Shown here piece by piece: positions 35,771 to 41,137 of a stretch of DNA of 41,137 nucleotides (its first letter is position 1; each line of letters begins with the position of its first letter). The stretch lies in contig CAYNIG010000009.1 of assembly GCA_964396995.1 (NCBI GenBank), positions 1-41,137 on the forward strand. Direction: 5' to 3'. This DNA comes from JADJLQ01 sp964396995. Its GTDB lineage: Bacteria; Bacteroidota; Bacteroidia; Chitinophagales; Saprospiraceae. A program made the translations under genes and the position numbers. Below the pieces are notes generated by a model. That model did not search any database and was not told where the DNA came from. It saw only the letters and a program-made list of their open reading frames with translations.

Positions 35771-36064
35771 TCATGATTTGTTATGTACCGGTGTATCCGA
35801 ATGTCCTAATTTTTTATCCGGAGCTATTTGGTCCCGAATTAATTGTTTTAGTTCTTTTATTTCAGGAAAGCCACCATATGATTTTCTGTCAAATAGCAGT
35901 TGATCATTCACCGTGATTCTAAAGGCACCATTAGAAGGAGATGGTTTTAAAGTCACCGATTCCAGGTAGCCATCAAAGGTGGTTAGAAATTCCTGGGCAA
36001 AATATGCTGCCCGCAGCAGCCAGCCGGATTTGGGGCAATATTCAATTTGTAAATGATGATTCAT
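35771..36064 (-). CDS. SelT/SelW/SelH-family (Rdx-type) protein with a C-x-x-S motif
   Basis: 97-aa thioredoxin-like protein. It opens with IEYCPKSGWLLRAAYFAQEF, the N-terminal signature of the Rdx family, and has the beta-hairpin region GAFRITVNDQLLFDRKSYGG and FPEIKELKQLIRDQ. Family members normally carry C-x-x-C or C-x-x-U (selenocysteine). Here the codons give C10-P-K-S13 (TGC CCC AAA TCC), so the second redox residue is serine. A single-base change from TGC to TCC would explain it. The role of the family is a redox activity of unknown target. Confidence 0.8.
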   Translation of the reverse strand: MNHHLQIEYCPKSGWLLRAAYFAQEFLTTFDGYLESVTLKPSPSNGAFRITVNDQLLFDRKSYGGFPEIKELKQLIRDQIAPDKKLGHSDTPVHNKS

Positions 36065-36098
36065 TAATATGGATAGTGTTAATTAATTTTAAATTTAC

Positions 36099-36672
36099 AA
36101 TAAATTTTTATCAGGCTAAGCCTAATCTACGGTAAATCACTTCCCGGTAGAACGGCCTATAGACTGTTTACTAAAAATATACTATTAGAAAATGAACTAA
36201 TAAATTTTTATCAGGCTAAAGCCTAATCTACGGTAAATCACTTCCCGGTAGAACGGCCTATTGGCTGTTACTATAAATATACTATTAGAAAATGAACTAA
36301 TAAATTTTATCAGGCTAAAGCCTAATCTACGGTAAATCACTTTCCGGTAAAACGGCCTTCACGCTGTTGCTAAAAATATACTACTAGAAAATGAACTAAT
36401 AACTTTTTATCAGGCTAAAGCCTAATCTACGGTAAATCACTTCCCGGTAGAACGGCCTATAGANNNNNNNNNNNNNNNNNNNNNNNNNNNNNNNNNNNNN
36501 NNNNNNNNNNNNNNNNNNNNNNNNNNNNNNNNNNNNNNNNNNNNNNNNNNNNNNNNNNNNNNNGTTTGCTAAAAATATACTATTAGAAAATGAACTAATA
36601 AATTTTGATCAGGCTAAATCCTAATCTACGGTAAATCACTTCCCGGTAGAATGGCCTATAGGCTGTTGGTAA
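36099..36672. repeat. ~100-bp tandem repeat array with three inverted repeats per unit
   Basis: Units begin TAAATTTTTATCAGGCTAA and repeat at 36101, 36201, 36301, ~36400 and, after the gap, 36599; a partial unit tail lies at 36564-36598. The period is 99-100 bases. Within each unit AGGCTAAAGCCT, CTACGG...CCGGTAG and AACGGCC-TATA-GGCTGTT can each form a hairpin. The copies differ by a few percent to ~10 percent. The unit has no open reading frame. The array is not CRISPR: the whole unit, not a short repeat, is conserved. The copy number is unresolved because of the N run. Confidence 0.85.
36464..36563. other. Assembly gap of 100 N
   Basis: Exactly 100 unknown bases, a conventional placeholder length rather than a measured size. 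The flanks are both inside repeat units, at offsets ~63 and ~65 of the unit, so the missing sequence probably holds further copies. Confidence 0.98.
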
Positions 36673-36727
36673 TTATATGCAATTCGTGAATTTCATTCTA
36701 AGTTTATATGTAAATTTAATTCAGTAT

Positions 36728-37093
36728 ATGAAGTTTATACCTCTGATCAAAGTAAAAAACATCTCCCGGGCCGTGGATTTTTATACCCGTATTCTCGACT
36801 TTGAATTGAAATATCCTGACGAAGAACTTAATGTATTTTGTGTGTCTTTGAAAAATGGAGACAGTGAATTTTTACTTACCGAAACGGATGGAATTTTCGG
36901 TATATCGGTGATGGTAATGGTCGGCGAGGTGGATAGGTTGTATAGGAAGTATCTTGAAAGAGGCTTAATCCTTCCTCACAAAGAAGATTCGCCTGTACAC
37001 GAACAACCAATAAATCAGAGCTGGGGTTTGCGTGAATTTTATGTTACCGATGAAGATGGCAATACCTTGCGATTTGCCACACCTATCTTATGA
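36728..37093 (+). CDS. VOC-superfamily (glyoxalase/bleomycin resistance-like) protein
   Basis: 121-aa protein of the vicinal-oxygen-chelate fold, one pair of beta-alpha-beta-beta-beta units: FIPLIKVKNISRAVDFYTRI, LDFELKYPDEELNVFCVSLK, then WGLREFYVTDEDGNTLRFA. The last segment contains the usual terminal metal-binding Glu region (REFYVTDEDGN), while the first His of glyoxalase I is not evident, so dioxygenase or isomerase activity cannot be claimed. The ATG at 36728 gives a normal N-terminus; the frame extends back to 36677 next to the last repeat unit. Confidence 0.82.
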   Translation: MKFIPLIKVKNISRAVDFYTRILDFELKYPDEELNVFCVSLKNGDSEFLLTETDGIFGISVMVMVGEVDRLYRKYLERGLILPHKEDSPVHEQPINQSWGLREFYVTDEDGNTLRFATPIL

Positions 37094-37135
37094 TTCTGTA
37101 AAATTAAATAAATCGGTTTCTTCCGCTTTAAAAAC

Positions 37136-38086
37136 TCATTTTACCGACTTCACTTTTAGAAAACCATTTACATCCAACCAATGGGTAAAAGCATCAAACC
37201 AACGATTGCTGGTTCTATTGGGATTACCCAGTCCAAAACCGTGTCCCCCATTCTGATATAAGTGAAATTCCACCGGTATACCGGCTTTAAACCAGGAATC
37301 AATGACACCAAACTGGCCCCTGAATAAGAAATCATCTGTAGCTATAACATTGAACATTGGAGGAGCATTTTTAGGTACTTCTACCGGACCCATTCCACCA
37401 TAGATAGGGCCTATAAAAGCCAATTTCATTGTTTTCGAATTTAAGGTTGAATGCATGGTGAGTCCTGCACCGGCTGAAAAACCAATCATGCCTATTCTGT
37501 TGGTATCTACTCCCCATTCCTTTGATCTGTTTTTTATCATTGCATAAGCTGCCTCAGCATCTATAAGCTGATTGGTGAGATCTTGCTGTGGTGGTCGTGG
37601 GCTAGCTGTAGTTCTGGAAGAATCAGTACTTGGAGCAGGAGCTGTACGGGGTCTATTCATCCATGCTGTGAAGTCATCCAGTGATTCCGCGGTGGGATGC
37701 AGTCTATACTTGAGTACAAAAGCTGCTATACCTTGTTTGGCCAGAGCCTCTGCTACTTCCCATCCTTCATTGCCCATTGAAAGCCATCTGAATCCACCTC
37801 CCGGGGCTACTATCACAGCAGCACCATTTGCTTTGCCGGGTGCCGGAAGAAAAGGAGTAAGTGTCGCAGTAGTGATATTTCGGGCCATAGGATCTCCCCA
37901 TTGCCGAAACCAGCTTTCCTTGGCAGGTTGATTTTCTACTCCACCGGTACCAAGGGGGATGGCATTGGGTTCTGCGGGTGCTTGTAGAGGATATATAGTG
38001 CCATCTTGAGCAAGGCTGCTATCTGCAAAAGAGAGCACGAAAATCAACGAAATGATTTTAATAAAATTTTTATTTAGTAGAAACAT
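37136..38086 (-). CDS. Exported alpha/beta hydrolase (acetyl-esterase-like)
   Basis: 316-aa secreted hydrolase. The ATG at 38086 starts a signal peptide (IISLIFVLSFADSSLAQ). The fold is clear: GAAVIVAPGGGFRWLSMGNEG (oxyanion region, written here in two parts GAAVIVAPGGGF and RWLSMGNEG), nucleophile elbow IGMIGFSAGAGLT, Asp in NVIATDDFLF and catalytic His in QNGGHGFGLG. A Pro/Ser/Thr-rich insert (RTAPAPSTDSSRTTASPRPP) follows the DDFTAWMNRP segment and may be a flexible loop. Related proteins deacetylate xylan or other glycans. Confidence 0.87.
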   Translation of the reverse strand: MFLLNKNFIKIISLIFVLSFADSSLAQDGTIYPLQAPAEPNAIPLGTGGVENQPAKESWFRQWGDPMARNITTATLTPFLPAPGKANGAAVIVAPGGGFRWLSMGNEGWEVAEALAKQGIAAFVLKYRLHPTAESLDDFTAWMNRPRTAPAPSTDSSRTTASPRPPQQDLTNQLIDAEAAYAMIKNRSKEWGVDTNRIGMIGFSAGAGLTMHSTLNSKTMKLAFIGPIYGGMGPVEVPKNAPPMFNVIATDDFLFRGQFGVIDSWFKAGIPVEFHLYQNGGHGFGLGNPNRTSNRWFDAFTHWLDVNGFLKVKSVK

Positions 38087-38268
38087 TAGAAAATGGATTT
38101 TTAATAATGAGGGAATGAAAATAATAAATTTATATTGGTGAGCAAGTGTAATAAATAATAAAAATCTATTAGGATACATGTATCTCAGTCTTGTATTACA
38201 TTTTTAATTTACGACTTAAATTTAGTATTCCGCATAAAAAGAATCCAAATTTCTTATTTGTGGTGTTT

Positions 38269-39810
38269 TTACATGGAGAAGATCTCTTGATATTTATTTT
38301 CAATGGATCTTATCTCTTCAGCATTCAACTCATTAAATTCTTTTGTTTTAGCTCTTTCTGAAAATAGACCTTTACCTTGGTCGAGAAATCGAACCAACAG
38401 CGCTACCATTTTGTCTGGCATTTCAAAATGATTATCAAGAAATGTTTTCAAGAGATCATACTTTTCCAAGTATTTCACTTCTTTTGGTATAGTTTCATCT
38501 ACGGTTAGCTGCACACATCGGTATAAAAATTCTGCCTGTTTAGTGGCATCAAAATATCGGTATAAATCTATGGTATCATTTAATACTTCTACATTATTAT
38601 TTTCTGTTGGCTTCCATTCTATTAAATCCAGTCTTGGCCGTGAAAAGCATTCTAGCACTTTGCGATACTCTTCAAGGTGATCTAGAATTACGGCTGAAAC
38701 TGGGAAAATCATTCCTTTAGATACATAACCCAGTTTCATCAATACATGATGTATCAAGTATCGATGTATTCTTCCATTACCATCTACAAATGGATGTATA
38801 AAAACAAATCCAAAGGAAATCATTGCAGCAGAAAAAACAGCATCAAATGAGGCATCTTGTTCTAATTTTTGATTAGTAGCGATCAATCCGTTCATCAGGG
38901 CATCCAGATCATTCCATCGTGCTGATATATGGTCAGGGATTGGTGTACCGTGTTGTCTGTCATATTCTCCTATAAATCCTTCTTGCTCTCTGAATCCCAT
39001 TGTAGTAAATCGGGTGTTGTCAATTACTATTTGTTGGAGTCGAGTCAATTCATCTTTTGTTATAGTCTTTTGACCTGCTTGACCTATTGCACGACCCCAT
39101 CGATGTGCCCGATTCTGTGGTGGACTTTCCCCCTCAATAGCGTAAGATGCTTTGGAGTCTTTTAATAGTAAAAAAGCTGCAGCTCTGGCCATCACATCCG
39201 GATGTATATTACCTAATATTTTTTTGATCTTCAGCGATAGATCTTGTTGGATATACTCTTCTAATAAAGCGGTTTTCCTGATCATCGGGCAAAAGTCTCT
39301 TACACCTGGTAGGTTGTTTCTTACCCTATGTCTCTTGGACGAACTTGCTACATGGTAAGCATATTGTATGGACTCATCCACCAAGTCTATATAATTTCCA
39401 GAGGTCAGATCTTGAATATCAAGTTTCAAATCCATTAACCACTCATATAAAAACCAAATTTTACGGCTGTACTGACTTGTCGGTTCTCTTTCTATAATTT
39501 CACAGATCTCTTTTGTATTTACTTTTTTAAATATCTGCTTGAGTAGACCGAGATCAATACCCTCATATTTTAATGCAAAGGTCAGGTGACCCATAAAGGT
39601 ATCATCTGGCTTGTGACGGGGTGTGAAAACCATCCAATCTTCGGTTTTATATTTTTTGTGTTTTTGACTGATTAAAGTAAGTATATCCGGCAGTGGGGCC
39701 TTTAATTCTAGTGTTTGAAACAAAGCTGCGTAGCCTACTATATATCCTGCCTCTGGAGCAATTCTTCCTTGAAAAAAAGTTATGATTTGTGAAAAACTAT
39801 TAATATACAT
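38269..39810 (-). CDS. Fic-family protein (AMPylator type, class II)
   Basis: 513-aa Fic protein, expected to transfer AMP (or another nucleotide part) to a Tyr/Thr/Ser of a target. The catalytic motif H339-PFV-D343-GNG-R347-IHR is complete. An N-terminal S-x-x-x-E-G inhibitory motif (S222-YAI-E226-G227) is present before the Fic core, which marks class II, self-inhibited Fic proteins. About 200 residues precede it (AGYIVGYAALFQTLELKA, WLMDLKLDIQDL) and ~110 follow (a helical C-terminal region). It could be a regulatory enzyme or a toxin with built-in antidote; no separate antitoxin gene is adjacent. Three direct repeats lie over its promoter. Confidence 0.9.
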   Translation of the reverse strand: MYINSFSQIITFFQGRIAPEAGYIVGYAALFQTLELKAPLPDILTLISQKHKKYKTEDWMVFTPRHKPDDTFMGHLTFALKYEGIDLGLLKQIFKKVNTKEICEIIEREPTSQYSRKIWFLYEWLMDLKLDIQDLTSGNYIDLVDESIQYAYHVASSSKRHRVRNNLPGVRDFCPMIRKTALLEEYIQQDLSLKIKKILGNIHPDVMARAAAFLLLKDSKASYAIEGESPPQNRAHRWGRAIGQAGQKTITKDELTRLQQIVIDNTRFTTMGFREQEGFIGEYDRQHGTPIPDHISARWNDLDALMNGLIATNQKLEQDASFDAVFSAAMISFGFVFIHPFVDGNGRIHRYLIHHVLMKLGYVSKGMIFPVSAVILDHLEEYRKVLECFSRPRLDLIEWKPTENNNVEVLNDTIDLYRYFDATKQAEFLYRCVQLTVDETIPKEVKYLEKYDLLKTFLDNHFEMPDKMVALLVRFLDQGKGLFSERAKTKEFNELNAEEIRSIENKYQEIFSM

Positions 39811-39834
39811 CTACTTTCATGAATTATGATTTTG

Positions 39835-39842
39835 CAAATTTA
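39835..39842 (-). promoter_or_regulatory. Candidate -7 box for fic
   Basis: TAAATTTG on the minus strand matches TAnnTTTG, 25 bases before the fic start codon (39810). It overlaps the first of the three direct repeats. Confidence 0.5.
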
Positions 39843-39899
39843 TGAAAAACAGTTATATCTTATGAAAAATAATTACTTTTAATGTAAATTTATGAAAAA
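39840..39899. promoter_or_regulatory. Operator-like direct repeats upstream of fic
   Basis: TTATGAAAAA occurs three times exactly, at 39840-39849, 39860-39869 and 39890-39899 (20 and 30 bases apart, close to two and three helical turns). The first copy overlaps the candidate -7 box. Such phasing suggests cooperative protein binding on one DNA face, but the binding protein is unknown. Confidence 0.5.
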
Positions 39900-39918
39900 T
39901 GATTAAATATAGTATGTT

Positions 39919-40593
39919 TCAACAAATCAATAACAATCGAGTCTGCCCAGATTTTTCCCTCGGAGCACAGTGTATACACGGAGGCACTAGACTGTCAGGA
40001 TGATCGGTCGCCAATCTCCATAAATTGCCAAGACCTAAGCTTATTGGCTGTGCATTTGCTTTAGGCATATAGTGTAGATCATAGAAATTTTCAATTAAGA
40101 AGGATTCAAATTCATCATCAGGACCAGCATGTAATTTTTTAAGTTCATTCCGTATCTCAGGAACCAGTGCTTTTTTAATCGCTTGATCATTGGGTAATAT
40201 TTCACTGGAATCACCGTGGTAAGTGCATAAAAAAGTATCGGCGGGTATCGGAGAGCGATCTACGTGATAAGAATACACATCGGTAGGGAAAAAGGGGTGA
40301 TCATCATCCGAATCATAATACTTTATCAAATTGAGCACTGGTGCAGCACCATAGTCATGCAAAAGTTTCAAATCATTTAATAGTATCTCCCGGGCCAATA
40401 CTCCCATATCACTCAAATGAAGATCGCGAAGTTCCTCCTCTTCTATTTCTTTTATATTTCCATCTAGTGTTAGCTTTTCTACAATCTCAGAAAAATCACC
40501 TATTAATGTGCGTACCCAGCAAATTGCATTTTTTTCACCTTTAAACGGAGTGGATATGAGGTCTTGAAAATTGGTTACGGAGGTTATATTCAT
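39919..40593 (-). CDS. DUF1826-like protein
   Basis: 224-aa protein I tentatively assign to DUF1826. Points in favour: an aspartate-rich YYDSDDDHPFFPTD segment, then SYHVDRSPIPADTFLCTYHGD (split SYHVDRSP, IPADTFLCTYHGD) with H110 and D112, and the terminal HCAPREKSGQTRLLLIC, like the His...GQ-RLLL ending of that family. This could be an Fe/2OG-dioxygenase-like cupin scaffold, but that is speculation. No signal peptide. It lies 25 bases after the ORF6N gene and 108 bases before fic, all in the same direction, so a three-gene unit is possible. Confidence 0.55.
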   Translation of the reverse strand: MNITSVTNFQDLISTPFKGEKNAICWVRTLIGDFSEIVEKLTLDGNIKEIEEEELRDLHLSDMGVLAREILLNDLKLLHDYGAAPVLNLIKYYDSDDDHPFFPTDVYSYHVDRSPIPADTFLCTYHGDSSEILPNDQAIKKALVPEIRNELKKLHAGPDDEFESFLIENFYDLHYMPKANAQPISLGLGNLWRLATDHPDSLVPPCIHCAPREKSGQTRLLLIC

Positions 40594-40618
40594 TGGTGAT
40601 TAGGGTTTTCATTTGTTA

Positions 40619-41137
40619 TTACTCTTCAGATTTAGTATTAAATCCAATTCTCCTTCTTGTTTTTTGATCCGGCTCTAACTTATCTTTCTTTAATAGATAA
40701 TTCAGTGCCTCATATACATCTTTAAATTTTTTATTGTATTTGTTTTCTATTGCCTTTAACTTATTGGTAAGATCCTTATGAGAAAGCGCGTATTGCCTGA
40801 TGAAAACAAATGCTCTCATGATGGCAATATTTACATCAATGGCTTTATCACTATTGAGTACAGCGCTTAGCATGGCGACTCCTTGCTCTGTAAAGGCGAA
40901 TGGTAGATATCTGGTACCACCTCTTTGTTTTGAGGTGCTAAAATTGCACCTCAAAGTTTCGAACTCACTCTTAGTAAGCTCAAACATAAAATCAGGTGGA
41001 AATCTTTTAATATTGGCTCTTACTGCTCTTTTAAGATACTTGGTTTCGGTTTCATAGAGTTCTGCCAGATCAAAGTCCAGCATGACTTTATGCCCTCTGA
41101 TTTCAAAGATTTTTTGTTGGATGATTTGTGGATGCAC
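40619..41137 (-). CDS. ORF6N-domain DNA-binding protein, 5' end cut by the window
   Basis: At least 172 residues. The ORF6N domain is at the N-terminus: IFEIRGHKVMLDFDLAELYE, KYLKRAVRANIKRFPPDFMF, FAFTEQGVAMLSAVLNS, followed by VNIAIMRAFVFIRQYALSH and a helical, Lys-rich C-terminus. ORF6N proteins are common in phages and in Bacteroidota accessory regions and probably bind DNA. The frame begins at the last base of the window with GTG and family members have a few more residues before this point, so the true start lies outside. It may regulate the genes downstream. Confidence 0.85.
   Translation of the reverse strand: MHPQIIQQKIFEIRGHKVMLDFDLAELYETETKYLKRAVRANIKRFPPDFMFELTKSEFETLRCNFSTSKQRGGTRYLPFAFTEQGVAMLSAVLNSDKAIDVNIAIMRAFVFIRQYALSHKDLTNKLKAIENKYNKKFKDVYEALNYLLKKDKLEPDQKTRRRIGFNTKSEE

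Noticed and set aside
36099..36672. CRISPR array or integron attC sites
   Set aside because: The entire ~100-base unit is conserved rather than a short repeat with unique spacers, and there is no GTTRRRY core site or adjacent integrase or cas gene.

Overview
The window looks like a chromosomal contig of a Bacteroidota bacterium. The protein set best fits a Saprospiraceae/Chitinophagales-like lineage, but this placement is inference. The evidence is a type IX secretion (type B) C-terminal domain on a large exported protein, a CBM9-like/DUF5916 outer-membrane protein, twin-arginine Gfo/Idh/MocA oxidoreductases, moderately AT-rich DNA, and repeated matches to the Bacteroidota -7 promoter box TAnnTTTG. 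A run of exactly 100 N (36464-36563) inside a tandem repeat shows this is a scaffolded draft assembly, possibly a metagenome bin.

Layout. 1-446: no recognised gene, one perfect hairpin. 447-8036: pssA, an HD hydrolase fused to a Pycsar-type membrane effector domain, a DUF5916 protein, a small isomerase-like protein, a T9SS-sorted protein and a LacI regulator. 8179-10457: a scarred segment with a transposase N-terminal fragment, the last ~45 codons of an apiosidase-like glycosidase, an intact M61 peptidase and an IS4-type transposase fragment. 10555-12609: iscS-iscU-iscA. 12799-16230: two Gfo/Idh/MocA oxidoreductases flanking a cytochrome P460-like lipoprotein. 16301-22695: GNAT, recO, Kelch lipoprotein, GH31 glycosidase, SGNH hydrolase, rsmG. 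22819-27814: a paired YeeE/YedE transporter, an HtrA protease and pheT. 28029-35584: a carboxypeptidase-regulatory-domain protein, a DUF1304 membrane protein, a PIF1-like helicase, a GH95-like glycosidase and an EEP hydrolase. 35771-41137: a SelW-like protein with an altered redox motif, a ~100-bp tandem repeat array containing the assembly gap, a VOC protein, an alpha/beta hydrolase, a Fic protein with three direct repeats over its promoter, a DUF1826-like protein and an ORF6N-domain protein cut by the window edge.

How the genes fit together. Housekeeping genes (pssA, isc, recO, rsmG, pheT, htrA) alternate with single or paired glycan genes (GH31 + SGNH + Kelch, GH95, Gfo/Idh, LacI, apiosidase remnant). 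This suggests a heterotroph that degrades plant or algal glycans without a single compact PUL here: no SusC/SusD pair is present. The least explained items are the HD-PycTM fusion without a neighbouring cyclase, the hairpin-rich 100-bp repeats, the operator-like repeats at fic, and two start codons that lie so close to promoter boxes that the transcripts may be leaderless. No tRNA, rRNA or CRISPR array was recognised.
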